From Acidobacteriota bacterium (GTDB lineage: Bacteria > Acidobacteriota > Terriglobia > Acidiferrales > UBA7541), in assembly GCA_013289715.1 (NCBI GenBank), contig JABCZJ010000009.1:124001-188000 (forward strand): a stretch of 64,000 nt of DNA. Reading direction: 5' to 3'. Position 1 is the stretch's first letter. Each line of letters opens with the position of its first letter. A program made the translations under genes and the position numbers. The notes under the pieces were generated by a model, which was not told the DNA's origin, did not search any database, and saw nothing but the letters and a program-made list of their open reading frames with translations. Shown in pieces: positions 24,257-34,196 of the stretch.

Positions 24257-26686
24257 TCACACACACAACCGCTGCAAAATCGCCAGCGCCGCTTCCTTGG
24301 TCTTCTCGCATTTCTCTCCGGCAGGGCCCACGCAAGAAGGGCACCCTTGCTCGCACGGGCAGCCCAAAATCAGTTCGCGCGTCCGGCGTAGCAAAATGTC
24401 ATGCACGCGGAACAGCGGCTGGCTGAACCCGATCCCGCCAGGATACGCATCGTACAAATACAAATTCGGCTCGAAAAATTCCTTCATCTCCGCCGGATCG
24501 TTCAGCGCGGCGGGAAATTGCTGCCACTCGGTCTCGACGCCCGGGCTCGCTGGCCGCTCGCACACCGCAGTCCCCAGGTCTCGCCCGTCGCACATCAGCA
24601 GCAAAGTGGCCATGGAAGCCATCGCATAAAGCAATCCCAGGATTCCGTTCTGCCGGTCAGACAGCGCGTAGGGCAATTCAGCCAGCAGCTTGCGTTCCAG
24701 AGTGATCCAAAAAGCCGTCGTGTGCATCTCGTTTTCCGGCAGGTCCAGCTTGCCCGCGCCGATATTGTCATTCGTGAAAAATTTGATCTTCTTGAATCCC
24801 ACCACCTGCGACCGTACCAGCACGTCGCCATGCGCCCGCGCCGCCGGCCCCGCGATCTGCTCTTCTTCTGCAATTTCCAAGACGCGCACCTGCGTGTAGC
24901 GAATCGCATCCGTGTAGTAATCCACATTCACGCTTTTCACGTACGCCTTGCGCTGCTCGAAATCGAGCCGCTCCACGTGATATTGCTGTCCCTGGTGCAG
25001 ATAAATCGCCTTGGGGTGCACGGTCGTCAGCGCTGAGGAAAAATCCACTTCGCCAATCACTTCCGGCTCGCCGTCCTCACCGCCCTTCGTCCCGCCAGTG
25101 GTGTCAATTATCACGAAGTTGTCCGAAGTCACCGAACGCAAGCTCACCGTATCCGCGGGATACGCTTCCTGCACCCAGTGCCAATTCCCGCCGCTGCGAT
25201 GCAGGAATCCCGCCTCGCCCATGCGCTCGCACAGGCCGGGCAAATCCACGTCGCCAAAGCGTTCCTCGCCCGCAAGCGGCAGTTCGAACGCCGCGCACTT
25301 CAAATGATTCACCAGAATTTCCAGGTTGTCCGGCTGCACGTAGGCGTGTTCCGGCGAGCGTCCGAAAAAGTAATCCGGATGCTGCACGATGAACTGATCC
25401 AGCGGCGCCGACGACGCAACCATCACCGCGCATGAAGTGCCACTCCTTCGTCCGGCGCGTCCGGCGCGCTGCCACGTGGAAGCGATAGAGCCGGCATACC
25501 CCGCCATTACGCTGGCATCCAGCGAACCGATATCAATCCCCAATTCCAGCGCGCTAGTCGCCACCACACCGCGAATCCGTCCATCGCGCAAGCCGCGCTC
25601 AATTTCGCGGCGCTCACCCGGCAGATAACCGCCGCGGTAGCCGCGCACAAGCTCGGCTTCTCCCGGACCCGGCCGATTCGCTTGCTGCAAGTACGTGAGC
25701 AGCACCTCCGTATGCAGCCGGCTGTTCGCGAACACGATCGTTTGCAGCTTACGCGCCAGCAGCTCCTTGGCCACGCGCGTCGTCTCGTTCAAATAACTGC
25801 GGCGAATACCCAGATTGCGATTCACCATTGGCGGATTATAAAAAACGAAAAGCTTCTCCGCCGCCGGCGCGCCGTTTTCCTCTACTACATGTACCGGCTC
25901 CGCGATCAGCTGTGCCGCCAGCTCTCCCGGATTGGCAATCGTCGCCGAACAGCAAATGAACTGCGGCTTCGAGCCATAAAACTCCGCGATGCGCGCGAGG
26001 CGCCGCAGCACGTTGGCCAGATGGCTGCCGAAAACTCCGCGATACGTGTGCAATTCATCCAGCACGACGTAACGCAAATTCTCGAATACGCGCGTCCACT
26101 TCGTGTGATGCGGCAAAATTCCCGTGTGCAGCATGTCCGGATTCGTCAAGATCACATGGCCGCGCTCGCGGATCGCCCGCCGCGCGTCGCTCGGCGTATC
26201 GCCGTCATAGGTGAACACGCCAAAACAATCATCCAACCGCTTCGCCAGGTCGTGCAGCTCGGCCAGCTGGTCCTGCGCCAGTGCCTTGGTAGGGAACAGG
26301 TACAGCGCGCGCGTATCCGCGTTCCCAAGCACCGCATTCAGCACCGGCAGGTTGTAACAGAGCGTCTTGCCCGAAGCCGTCGGCGTCACCACCACGAAAT
26401 TCTTCCCGGCGTGCGCCAGTTCCGCAGCCGCCGCTTGATGCGTGTAAAGTTCTTCGATCCCCTTGGCGTGATAGGCCGCGGCCAGCTCAGGCCGCACCCA
26501 AGCAGGCATCGCACGGAACTGCGCCTCACGCGCCGGAATGTGCCGCACGGCCGTCAGCACTTCATCCGCGCGATAGCGCGCAACCAGAGCTCCCAGCGCC
26601 TCCTGCACCGTCTCCAAACTCGCGCTGGCGCGAACGGCAAGGCCTGCAGCCAAGCCTCCCGCCAACCCCGATTGAGACGCAGCCAT
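24257..26686 (-). CDS. MrfA/YprA-like DEAD-box DNA helicase with DUF1998 zinc domain
   Basis: 809 residues. Helicase motifs are in order: VTPTASGKTLCYN (Walker A), PTKALAQDQL (Ia), LTNPDML (Ib), VLDELHTYRG (DExH), CSATIANP (III), VVATSALELGIDIGSLD (V) and WQRAGRAGRR (VI). The C-terminal part is a DUF1998 domain with four Cys in GCPCEQGCPSC. Relatives unwind DNA 3' to 5' and act in repair of crosslinks and adducts. GGAGG lies 5 bases before ATG 26686, which decides this start over two GTG codons just upstream. It probably leads an operon with the MrfB-like exonuclease. Confidence 0.92.
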   Translation of the reverse strand: MAASQSGLAGGLAAGLAVRASASLETVQEALGALVARYRADEVLTAVRHIPAREAQFRAMPAWVRPELAAAYHAKGIEELYTHQAAAAELAHAGKNFVVVTPTASGKTLCYNLPVLNAVLGNADTRALYLFPTKALAQDQLAELHDLAKRLDDCFGVFTYDGDTPSDARRAIRERGHVILTNPDMLHTGILPHHTKWTRVFENLRYVVLDELHTYRGVFGSHLANVLRRLARIAEFYGSKPQFICCSATIANPGELAAQLIAEPVHVVEENGAPAAEKLFVFYNPPMVNRNLGIRRSYLNETTRVAKELLARKLQTIVFANSRLHTEVLLTYLQQANRPGPGEAELVRGYRGGYLPGERREIERGLRDGRIRGVVATSALELGIDIGSLDASVMAGYAGSIASTWQRAGRAGRRSGTSCAVMVASSAPLDQFIVQHPDYFFGRSPEHAYVQPDNLEILVNHLKCAAFELPLAGEERFGDVDLPGLCERMGEAGFLHRSGGNWHWVQEAYPADTVSLRSVTSDNFVIIDTTGGTKGGEDGEPEVIGEVDFSSALTTVHPKAIYLHQGQQYHVERLDFEQRKAYVKSVNVDYYTDAIRYTQVRVLEIAEEEQIAGPAARAHGDVLVRSQVVGFKKIKFFTNDNIGAGKLDLPENEMHTTAFWITLERKLLAELPYALSDRQNGILGLLYAMASMATLLLMCDGRDLGTAVCERPASPGVETEWQQFPAALNDPAEMKEFFEPNLYLYDAYPGGIGFSQPLFRVHDILLRRTRELILGCPCEQGCPSCVGPAGEKCEKTKEAALAILQRLCV

Positions 26687-27019
26687 CACCACCTCCGCCC
26701 GAAATTGCTAGCCTTCCGCCCGTCCGCCATCTTTCGCCTTTTATTCGCTGAGGCTACCACGCAGCATCCGCGCGCGCAACCCCAGTCTTGCGCCCTGATT
26801 TCCATCGCCACGCAGGGCTCTCCGCCAGTCTCCCAGCGTGCTCCGTCGCCGCATTCCGATCAGCGCGGCATCGTTTGCCGAGTCGCTCTGTTCATCATCT
26901 TGCCGTTATCGGTGTTCATCTGCGTTCATCAGTGGTGCCTTTGAGTCTGTCGTGCGATTCAACACCCAACAACCGCCCACCCCTAGCCATCCCCCACCAA
27001 ATTTTGCTATACATGAACC
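26687..27019. other. Intergenic region without a recognised gene
   Basis: 333 bp between divergent genes. A stretch near 26905-26940 reads GTGTTCATCTGCGTTCATCAGTGG, which resembles a short sequence scattered between genes in many soil bacterial genomes. No RNA gene or terminator was seen. Confidence 0.4.
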
Positions 27020-27424
27020 ATGCCCCACGACTTCCTGATTTTCGATTTCGGCAGCAACGAAGAAGTAGCGCAACAAGCCCGTCACAAAGTAGACGGCTGG
27101 ACCCAAGGTTTCCGCCTCGGCAAGAAAATGCTCCTGAAGTTCGAACGCGAAGCCGCCGACGACACAGGAACGCCCGAGAAAGCCGCGGGAAAGCCGTCAG
27201 CCTCCAAAAGGAAGTCCGCAACAAAATCCGATACCGCCGGGTCCAGCGCCAACGTGCGCGTCCTCGTCCGGCTGGATTTTTCCGACCACGAGAAGCTCTC
27301 GCTGCAACGCTGGCTCGATCGCATCCCCACCGAAGAGCCGTTCAAATCGGCGAAAACGGAAATCATTCGCCAAGGCCAGCCCGGCTTCACCGAAACCGCG
27401 GAACTCTTTGACTCCCTGTCCTAA
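27020..27424 (+). CDS. Hypothetical protein with charged linker
   Basis: 134 residues. The N-terminal third begins MPHDFLIFDFGSNEEVAQQAR. The centre (about 52-75) is a Lys/Ser/Ala-rich linker, and the C-terminal third (VRVLVRLDFSDHEKLSLQRWLDRIP) is again ordered. No family is recognised. The frame is clean with its own ATG and lies upstream of the E1 dehydrogenase, 137 bp away, which has its own -10 box. Confidence 0.62.
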   Translation: MPHDFLIFDFGSNEEVAQQARHKVDGWTQGFRLGKKMLLKFEREAADDTGTPEKAAGKPSASKRKSATKSDTAGSSANVRVLVRLDFSDHEKLSLQRWLDRIPTEEPFKSAKTEIIRQGQPGFTETAELFDSLS

Positions 27425-27508
27425 CGGCCGCAGGATGCCTGGCGCTTAACCCAGTAATCCCGGCGCGGTTTCGGCGTGCGTTTTTTCTCTCCGCGCCGCG
27501 TATTTCGC

Positions 27509-27514
27509 TATAAT
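27509..27514 (+). promoter_or_regulatory. TATAAT -10 box upstream of the fused E1 gene
   Basis: A perfect TATAAT 48 bp before the ATG. No good -35 box lies at the usual distance, so an activator may be needed. Confidence 0.4.
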
Positions 27515-27561
27515 GGCCTGTACCTAATTCCCGCGGCGTGCCTCTAAGGCGAGAATGCCCG

Positions 27562-29718
27562 ATGCCGACCCAGACAAAAACGAAATTAGCGAACTACGAC
27601 GCGTCCAAATACCAGGGCCTCGAGCGCGAAGCCCTCATCCGCATCTATCGCACCATGTTCATGTCCCGCCGTCTGGACGATCGCGAGATCCAGCTGAAAC
27701 GTCAGAATCGCCTCTTCTTCCAGATCAGCGGCGCCGGTCATGAAGCCGTTCTCGCCGCCGCCGGGCTGGTTCTGAAGCCCGCCTACGATTGGTTCTTCCC
27801 GCACTATCGCGACCGCGCCCTAATGCTGATGCTCGGCGTCACGCCCTACGAAATGCTGCTGCAAGGAGTGGGCGCGAAGGCCGATCCCGCATCCGGCGGC
27901 CGTCAGATGCCTTCGCACTGGGGCAATCGCGATTTGAACGTCGTCACGCGCTCCTCGCCCACCGGCACGCAATTCCTGCAAGCCATCGGCGCGGCGGAAG
28001 CTTCTTATTATTTCGAAAAATTTCCCAAGGCCTTCGACAGGGCGCGCAAAGCTCCCATGGGCGCCACGGTTTCCTTTCACCAAGATGAGATCACCTACGT
28101 ATCCGCCGGTGACGGCACGACCAGCGAAGGTGAATTTTACGAATCTCTGAACACTGCCTGCGGCAAGCGGCTCCCGGTTCTCTATCTCATCGAAGACAAC
28201 GGCTACGCCATTTCTGTCCCGGTCGAAGTGCAGACTCCCGGCGGCAGCATCTCCAAACTCGTCCGAAACTATCCGAATCTGTACGTCGAGGAATGCGACG
28301 GCACCGAGCCACTGGAAAGTTACGCAGCCCTGCGCCGCGCCGCCGAACATTGCCGCGCCGGCAAAGGTCCCGCGCTGATCCACGCGCACGTCATCCGCCC
28401 GTATTCGCACTCGCTTTCCGACGATGAAAAACTCTACAAGTGCGAGCCCGAACGTTCCGCCGAAGCGCAACGCGATCCGCTGCCGAAATTTGCCATGTTC
28501 CTCGTGCGCGAAGGCATCCTGGAGGAAAGCGAAATCGAAGCCCTGGAAGCCGAAGTAGACCGCGAAATCATCGAAGCCACCGATCGCGCACTGGCCGCTG
28601 AACTCCCGTCGCCGGATTCGATTTACAAGTGGGTTTACTCGCCAGACATCGACCCCGCCTCCCGCGATTTCGAAGCCACGCCAAAAAAAGAAGGCCATCC
28701 CAAGACAATGGTCGAAATGGTTTCCGTCACCCTGCTCGACGAGATGAAGCGCGACGAGCGTATCGTCGTCTTCGGCGAAGACGTCGCCGATTGCAGCCGC
28801 GAAGAAAGCCTCGCCACCGTGAAAGGGAAGGGAGGCGTCTTCAAAGCCACAGCAGGCTTGCAGCGCAAATTTGGCTCGCAGCGCGTTTTCAATTCACCGC
28901 TGGCCGAAGCGAATATCGTCGGCCGCTCCATCGGCATGGCGATTCGGGGTTTGAAACCGGTGCCCGAAATTCAGTTTTTCGATTACATCTGGCCGGCCAT
29001 GATGCAGCTGCGCAACGAAATGGCCACGATTCGCTGGCGTTCCGCCGGACATTTCAAAGCGCCCGTCGTCATACGTGTTGCCATTGGCGGCTACCTCACC
29101 GGCGGCGCGATCTATCACAGCCAGTGCGGCGAAGTAACTTTCACGCATATCCCCGGCCTGCGCGTGGTGATGCCTTCCACCGCCCTCGACGTATGCGGCC
29201 TGCTGCGCACGGCGATTCGCTCGGACGATCCTGTGCTGTTTCTCGAGCACAAGCATCTCTACCGCCAGCCCTACAACCGCTCCGAATATCCTGGGCCGGA
29301 TTTCAGCGTCCCGTTCGGTAAAGCGCGTATGGTGCGCGAAGGCACGGACGTGAGCGTCATCACATACGGCGCGGTTGTGCATCGTGCGGAAGTTGCCGCG
29401 GCGGAACTCGCCCGCAACGGAATCTCCGCGGAAATTCTGGACCTGCGTTCGCTGAGCCCCTACGACTGGGAAGCCATCGCCACAACGGTCCGCAAGACCA
29501 ATCGCGTTCTCGTAGCCTACGAAGACACGCGCTCCTGGGGCTACGGCGCCGAAATCGCCGCGCGCATCGCCGACGAATTATTCGACGAACTCGCTGCCCC
29601 GGTCCGCCGCGTGGCCGCCACCGATACTTTCGTCGCGTATCAACCCAGGCTCGAAGACGCCATCCTGCCGCAAACCGAAGACATAGCTCGCGCCATCCGC
29701 GACCTGATGGCCTATTAG
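27562..29718 (+). CDS. 2-oxoacid dehydrogenase E1, alpha and beta chains fused
   Basis: 718 residues. Residues 1-330 match an E1 alpha chain: [13 protein letters not shown], the HYRDRALML block, the thiamine diphosphate motif [12 protein letters not shown] ending near EDNGYAIS, and the [13 protein letters not shown] phosphorylation-loop region. Residues 375-718 match an E1 beta chain: [35 protein letters not shown] and [12 protein letters not shown]. Together they decarboxylate a 2-oxoacid (pyruvate or a branched-chain acid) and load the E2 lipoyl arm. ATG 27562 is favoured over GTG 27538 by AAGGCGAG upstream. No E2 or E3 gene is nearby, so partners are coded elsewhere. Confidence 0.92.
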   Translation: MPTQTKTKLANYDASKYQGLEREALIRIYRTMFMSRRLDDREIQLKRQNRLFFQISGAGHEAVLAAAGLVLKPAYDWFFPHYRDRALMLMLGVTPYEMLLQGVGAKADPASGGRQMPSHWGNRDLNVVTRSSPTGTQFLQAIGAAEASYYFEKFPKAFDRARKAPMGATVSFHQDEITYVSAGDGTTSEGEFYESLNTACGKRLPVLYLIEDNGYAISVPVEVQTPGGSISKLVRNYPNLYVEECDGTEPLESYAALRRAAEHCRAGKGPALIHAHVIRPYSHSLSDDEKLYKCEPERSAEAQRDPLPKFAMFLVREGILEESEIEALEAEVDREIIEATDRALAAELPSPDSIYKWVYSPDIDPASRDFEATPKKEGHPKTMVEMVSVTLLDEMKRDERIVVFGEDVADCSREESLATVKGKGGVFKATAGLQRKFGSQRVFNSPLAEANIVGRSIGMAIRGLKPVPEIQFFDYIWPAMMQLRNEMATIRWRSAGHFKAPVVIRVAIGGYLTGGAIYHSQCGEVTFTHIPGLRVVMPSTALDVCGLLRTAIRSDDPVLFLEHKHLYRQPYNRSEYPGPDFSVPFGKARMVREGTDVSVITYGAVVHRAEVAAAELARNGISAEILDLRSLSPYDWEAIATTVRKTNRVLVAYEDTRSWGYGAEIAARIADELFDELAAPVRRVAATDTFVAYQPRLEDAILPQTEDIARAIRDLMAY

Positions 29719-29815
29719 TCCGGCAAGCGCCCCCATGGAACCTTTCCATCGCTCCATTCGTATACTAAAGTAGGCGGGTGAAGCTCGAGCTCGAACCGCT
29801 CGGGAGGGTTAAATC

Positions 29816-30184
29816 ATGAATTGCCAGAGTTGCCATAAGGAAATCGCCGAATATTCGAATTTCTGCTACTACTGCGGCGCCCGGCAGAGCAGCGCGCCCG
29901 GCGCCGCCCCGCGTCCACAGAAGCGCCTGATGCGTTCTTCCACCGATTGTAAGCTCGGCGGCGTCTGCGGCGGCATCGCCGAATATATGGACGTGGATTC
30001 CACCATCGTTCGCCTGGTCTGGGCATTGCTGATTATTTTCCCGTTTCCGCTGGTTCCAGCTGTCCTTGGCTACTTCGTAGCTTGGTTGGTGATCCCGCAA
30101 GCGCCGCCACCGATACCAGTAGAAGTTGTGGCCCAACCCGCGGCGCCGTCCGCGCCGGCGCATGGCTCGGCGCAGACGGCCTAG
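29816..30184 (+). CDS. PspC-domain membrane protein with N-terminal zinc ribbon
   Basis: 122 residues. MNCQSCHK and FCYYCGAR give two CxxC knuckles of a zinc ribbon. The PspC domain (about 37-95) follows: [36 protein letters not shown], then a membrane helix and a re-entrant segment. The tail is Pro/Ala-rich. PspC domains respond to envelope stress. Here no pspA is adjacent, so the role is open. Confidence 0.87.
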   Translation: MNCQSCHKEIAEYSNFCYYCGARQSSAPGAAPRPQKRLMRSSTDCKLGGVCGGIAEYMDVDSTIVRLVWALLIIFPFPLVPAVLGYFVAWLVIPQAPPPIPVEVVAQPAAPSAPAHGSAQTA

Positions 30185-30235
30185 GCGTCAGAGGAAGATT
30201 TCAGGCTGGTCCGCCGGTCCACGCCGACGGCTAAT

Positions 30236-30682
30236 CTAATCGCGGTCTTTGCCCTTCGCTCTGCGCGAAAACGATCCGCGCCGGTCGCCGTAAATCGCTT
30301 GGTCGATGGATATCAATCCCGCGCCTAGCGCCGCGAGCGTAAAAGCGCCCACAAACACCGCCAGTGGAAATTGATAGTTGTCCACCTTCGCCGGGTTCGA
30401 AAGAACTCCATGCACCTTCACCAGCGCCACAGCCATTTCGCCCGCCACCAGCAATCCCGCGATCCGCGTGAACAACCCCAGGATTAGCAGGGAGCCGCCA
30501 AAGAACTCAATTACTCCAGCAATGTAAACGAAATAACCAGGGAATCCCATGTGCTCGAAACCCTGCATGGCTTCGTGGGTATGCGTAAACAGCTTCGGAT
30601 AACCGTGAAACACCAGAATCACTCCCAATGCCACGCGTAGCAGCAAAAGCGCCAGCGGTTTCAGTTTTTCCAGACCCTGCAT
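30236..30682 (-). CDS. DoxX-family membrane protein
   Basis: 148 residues with four membrane helices. LLLLRVALGVILVFHGYPKLF and MGFPGYFVYIAGVIEFFGGSLLILGLFTRIAGLLVAGEM are the DoxX/DoxD family signature. GGGGGGA lies upstream of the ATG. Family members are linked to thiosulfate oxidation in archaea and to redox or oxidative-stress complexes in mycobacteria. The role here is unknown. Confidence 0.88.
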   Translation of the reverse strand: MQGLEKLKPLALLLLRVALGVILVFHGYPKLFTHTHEAMQGFEHMGFPGYFVYIAGVIEFFGGSLLILGLFTRIAGLLVAGEMAVALVKVHGVLSNPAKVDNYQFPLAVFVGAFTLAALGAGLISIDQAIYGDRRGSFSRRAKGKDRD

Positions 30683-30928
30683 TCAATCCCCCCGCCGGCA
30701 AATTCCACTATTCCTCGCCGCGCGCACCGCATTGTACCAGAACCGAAAACACTCTCGGCTCACGGCGCATGGAAACTTTCCGCATGTCGCCCGCAGGGTT
30801 GCGCAGCGCGGTTAGTGTAGAATCCTTGATCACCTACTTCATATGACGTCGCGATCGAAACGAATAAATACCAGAAGCAATCACGCCTGCGCCGTGCGCG
30901 CCGCGAAGATTGCCGTGGGAGTTCGCCT

Positions 30929-32038
30929 GTGATTCGGAAAGTCCTCTTGGGCACTGCACTGCTGCTGGTCCTGGTGGTGGCGCTCTACGTACGCTTTCAT
31001 CATTCCGCTCCGCCGTTGGAAACTGCTTACGCCGGCAACCGCACGGTCACTGTCTACAGCACGTCAGCGCAGGTACGCGAACAGGTTGCCAGTGTCAGTT
31101 TCGGTGATCGCCTGGAGGTCCTGCAGAGATTCCAGAATCAGGTGAAAGTCCGCACGACCACGGGAGTCGTCGGATGGATTGGAGAAGGGGATTTGCTGTC
31201 GGCGGATCTCTGGCAAACTTTGAAGGATCTCGAAGCGAAGTCAGCTACCATGCCGGCGGTCGCGCGCGGCCACACCAGGGTTCCCAGCAATCTGCGCATC
31301 GAACCCGGGCGTGATTCGCCGCGTGTCCGCCAGCTGAACAAAGATATTCCCGTCGAAATGATGGCGCGCCAGCCGGAGCTCGTCGCGCCCGCAGCCAACG
31401 CCAGCGCCGGAGAGGAGTCGGTGGATGCGTCTCCACCGGAATCAGCGACACCAGGCGACCACAAATCAAACGACCGCAAATCGAAATCGCGCAAATCAGA
31501 CGCGCGCAAGTCAGACGCCCACAAATCAGAAGACAAGCCAGAACCCAAAAGAGAGGACTGGTGGCTCGTCCGCGCGCACCTGTCCGATCAGGCCGTCCTG
31601 GCCGGATGGCTCCTCGGCCGCTTTGTTGAACTCGATGTCCCATCTCCCTTGCCGGACTATGCCACTTCCGCCGGAATGCGCATCGTCGCCTGGAACGAGC
31701 TGAACCGCGTGCCATCCGCTTCCGGCAAACCCATGGCGCAATATTTGCTCCTCGGCATACACGGCCCCGAAGGCCAGCCGTGCGATTTCACTTCACTCCG
31801 CGTTTACACCTGGGGCAAGCAGAGGGACCGCTACGAGACCGCCTTCGTCGAAAGCAACGTCTGCGGCAAGCTGCCCATTACACGCTTACAGTCCGCGGGT
31901 CCTGCCGTCGACATCACATTTTCATTTCTCGACGCAAGCAACGGTGCGCCCGAACGCCGCACCTATCAAATGCATCAGACCATCGTTCGCCTTGTGAGAG
32001 ATGGCAACGCTCCGAAACCGCGCAAACGCACCCGTTAA
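30929..32038 (+). CDS. Membrane-anchored protein with SH3-like domains and charged repeat linker
   Basis: 369 residues from GTG 30929 (GGGAG upstream). An N-terminal helix (VLLGTALLLVLVVALYV) anchors it. Residues 38-90 look like a bacterial SH3 domain (TVYSTSAQVREQVASVSFGDRLEVL, then VRTTTGVVGWIGEGDL). A second SH3-like part may lie near 205-235 (WWLVRAHLSDQAVLAGWLLGRFVEL). Between them residues 178-205 are a charged linker of repeated KS(D/R)(A/R) units, coded by imperfect 15-bp DNA repeats. The C-terminal third is an unrecognised beta-rich domain. Cell-wall or periplasmic binding is plausible. Confidence 0.68.
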   Translation: MIRKVLLGTALLLVLVVALYVRFHHSAPPLETAYAGNRTVTVYSTSAQVREQVASVSFGDRLEVLQRFQNQVKVRTTTGVVGWIGEGDLLSADLWQTLKDLEAKSATMPAVARGHTRVPSNLRIEPGRDSPRVRQLNKDIPVEMMARQPELVAPAANASAGEESVDASPPESATPGDHKSNDRKSKSRKSDARKSDAHKSEDKPEPKREDWWLVRAHLSDQAVLAGWLLGRFVELDVPSPLPDYATSAGMRIVAWNELNRVPSASGKPMAQYLLLGIHGPEGQPCDFTSLRVYTWGKQRDRYETAFVESNVCGKLPITRLQSAGPAVDITFSFLDASNGAPERRTYQMHQTIVRLVRDGNAPKPRKRTR

Positions 32039-32102
32039 TCACCGCGTTTCATCCTCCATCATTTGAACCCTCGCCCGTCGTCGAATGCGATAAATTCGTA
32101 GC

Positions 32103-33044
32103 ATGGCGAATGGTGCGATGACTTTCGGCATAGCGTTGCTTCTCTACTGCTCCGTCGCAATTTCCAGCTGCTCGCAAGCCACTTCGCAGCCTCTGCCGCC
32201 TCCCTCGCCCGCGACGCCCACCCTGAAATATATCGGCCAGTGGGGCACCGCAGGCAATGGGCCAGGCCAATTGCACGAGCCATCGGGAATCGCCACAAAT
32301 TCGCTCGGCGACATATTCATCGTGGATTCCGGCAGCGCCTTCATTTCCAAATTTGCGCCAGAAGGGAAGCCGCTGCTCTCCTTTCAGGAAGACGGCCTGA
32401 ATCATCCGCAATCGGTTGCAGTGGACCGCGGCGGCGCGCTGTACGTCACCGATCCCGTCCGCAATAGCGTCTTCATTTTCATGCCCAATGGCGATCGCTA
32501 CCTTGAGCTGCGCCTGCGGACGCGCCCTGCCGCCGGAAACGTACTGAGCGCGGCGGTGGGCGATGACGGCCTGATCCACGTGTTCGACCAGCATGCTGGA
32601 AAAGTTTTCAGCTACACGCCTCGTTTGCGTTTAGTGCAAACCTGGGAGCCGCGCGAAACTCTCCCAGGTGCGCAGCATTTCGGTCCTCTCGTGGAAGGTC
32701 CTGACAATTTCCTGTACCTCGGTACGCCCTCGGGCGGCATTATGAAGCTCACGCGCGAAGGCCACCTGATCACGGAAATCACCTCCGGTAGCACGGGAGT
32801 CATATGGAATCCCGGCGCGGGGTTCGCCGTGTGGAACAATTGCGTTTTCGTGATGGATTCCGATGGCCGCATGTTACACATCGCCAGCACCGCCGACGGT
32901 GCTGGGAAGGGAGACATCGATCTTGCTCCCGAACTCGGCCAAGCCTCCCGCCAAGCGCCGGCGCTCGCCGCGAGCCCGCACGGCGAATTGCTGGTTCTCG
33001 ACGCGCTGGAATCCCGCGTGCTCCGTTACCGCATCACCTTCTGA
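32103..33044 (+). CDS. NHL-repeat lipoprotein or secreted beta-propeller
   Basis: 313 residues. The N-terminus is a signal sequence with a lipobox-like AISSCS, so it is probably a lipoprotein. Propeller blades follow, with the NHL pattern: GQLHEPSGIATNSLGDIFIVDS, LNHPQSVAVDRGGALYVTD, and a last LAASPHGELLVLD blade. Such propellers bind protein or sugar partners; no catalytic residues are evident. ATG 32118 is an alternative start. The ornithine-cyclodeaminase-like gene follows by 59 bp. Confidence 0.75.
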   Translation: MANGAMTFGIALLLYCSVAISSCSQATSQPLPPPSPATPTLKYIGQWGTAGNGPGQLHEPSGIATNSLGDIFIVDSGSAFISKFAPEGKPLLSFQEDGLNHPQSVAVDRGGALYVTDPVRNSVFIFMPNGDRYLELRLRTRPAAGNVLSAAVGDDGLIHVFDQHAGKVFSYTPRLRLVQTWEPRETLPGAQHFGPLVEGPDNFLYLGTPSGGIMKLTREGHLITEITSGSTGVIWNPGAGFAVWNNCVFVMDSDGRMLHIASTADGAGKGDIDLAPELGQASRQAPALAASPHGELLVLDALESRVLRYRITF

Positions 33045-33103
33045 CATTCCCCTTCACGCGCTATCATTGCAGGTCCCAAATAACGAATGACGAGGTACAT
33101 ACC

Positions 33104-34099
33104 GTGGCGCTACTGCTCTCCGAAGAGGACGTGAAGCAAATCCTCACGATGCCGATGGCTCTCGCGGCGGTCGAAGATTCCTTTCGCCGCCTCGCCGATG
33201 GCTCCGCGCTGCTGCATTCCCGGCAGCGCCTGCACCTTCCGGGCAAGAGTTATCTTCACTACATGGCCGCGGCAGATGCCACCAGCGGCTACATGGGCAT
33301 GAAAATTTACACCAGCTCGGGCGTCGGTCTCCGTTTCCTGGTTCCGCTATTTCATGTGGATTCCGGCGAGCTGCTGGCGCTGATCGAAGCAGATTATCTT
33401 GGACAAATTCGCACCGGCGCGGCCAGCGGCGTTGCCACTCGTCTGTTGGCGCGCCCAGACGCCGCAAGAATCGGAATCATCGGCACCGGACTTCAGTCGC
33501 GCACACAGCTCGAGGCTCTAGCGCTGGTGCGCACCATCACCGGCGTTCATGCGTTCAGCCGCAATCCCGAACAGCGCGAACGTTTCGCGAAAGAAATGAC
33601 CGCTCAGCTCGGCTTGCCGGTCGTTGCCGTGGCCACTGCACTGGAAGCCGTTCGCGGCGCCGATATCGTCGTCACTTCCACGACTTCCACCGATCCTGTC
33701 CTCGACGGCAGCTGGCTCGCACCCGGAATGCACGTTAACGCCATCGGCGCCAATTTCCCGCAGAAGCACGAGCTCGACGGCGCAGCCATCCGCCGCTGCG
33801 ACATCATCGTCGCCGATTCCCGTGAGCAATCCAAAATGGAGTCCGGCGACCTGATTCAGATGTATGGTGACGACAAGCGCCGCTGGTCCAGCGTCACCGA
33901 ACTAGCCGAAATCGTCGCCGGGAAAACTCCCGGCCGCAGTAATCCCGAGCAGATCACACTCTTCAAGTCCAACGGCATCGCGATTGAGGACATCGTAGTA
34001 GCGGGCAGGATTTACGAATTGGCGCGTGAACGAGGAATGGGACGCCAGGTTCCGCTGTGGGAAAAACAAGCCCGTGCAGGAGGAGCGCGCGGGTTGTAG
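33104..34099 (+). CDS. Ornithine cyclodeaminase / mu-crystallin family protein
   Basis: 331 residues. Features of the family are MKIYTSSG near residue 65, the substrate and NAD region IEADYLGQIRTGAASGVATRLLA, the Rossmann GIIGTGLQSRTQLEAL near 125, VTSTTSTDPVLDGSWLAPGMHVNAIGAN, and LFKSNGIAIEDIVVAG. It may be an alanine dehydrogenase or other imine reductase and not a true cyclodeaminase; the sequence cannot decide. GTG 33104 has GAGGT upstream and matches the family N-terminus (LLLSEEDV); the longer frame from 32804 overlaps the previous gene. Confidence 0.88.
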   Translation: MALLLSEEDVKQILTMPMALAAVEDSFRRLADGSALLHSRQRLHLPGKSYLHYMAAADATSGYMGMKIYTSSGVGLRFLVPLFHVDSGELLALIEADYLGQIRTGAASGVATRLLARPDAARIGIIGTGLQSRTQLEALALVRTITGVHAFSRNPEQRERFAKEMTAQLGLPVVAVATALEAVRGADIVVTSTTSTDPVLDGSWLAPGMHVNAIGANFPQKHELDGAAIRRCDIIVADSREQSKMESGDLIQMYGDDKRRWSSVTELAEIVAGKTPGRSNPEQITLFKSNGIAIEDIVVAGRIYELARERGMGRQVPLWEKQARAGGARGL

Positions 34100-34196
34100 C
34101 AGTTATCTCACGACTCGTCAGAGCGCAAGGGTGGGGCTTCAGCCGTGTCCTAAAGCCGCGCCTTTCAATCGTGGCAAATTACCTGTGAGACGGCGA

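Noticed and set aside
31460..31535. CRISPR-like direct repeats
   Set aside because: Units are 15 bp, without spacers, and in frame inside a coding gene.
34126..34160. GGGGCTTCAGCC-type hairpin downstream of the cyclodeaminase-like gene
   Set aside because: Resembles a scattered intergenic motif, but it is short, imperfect and lacks a T-run; not supported as a terminator or repeat family member.
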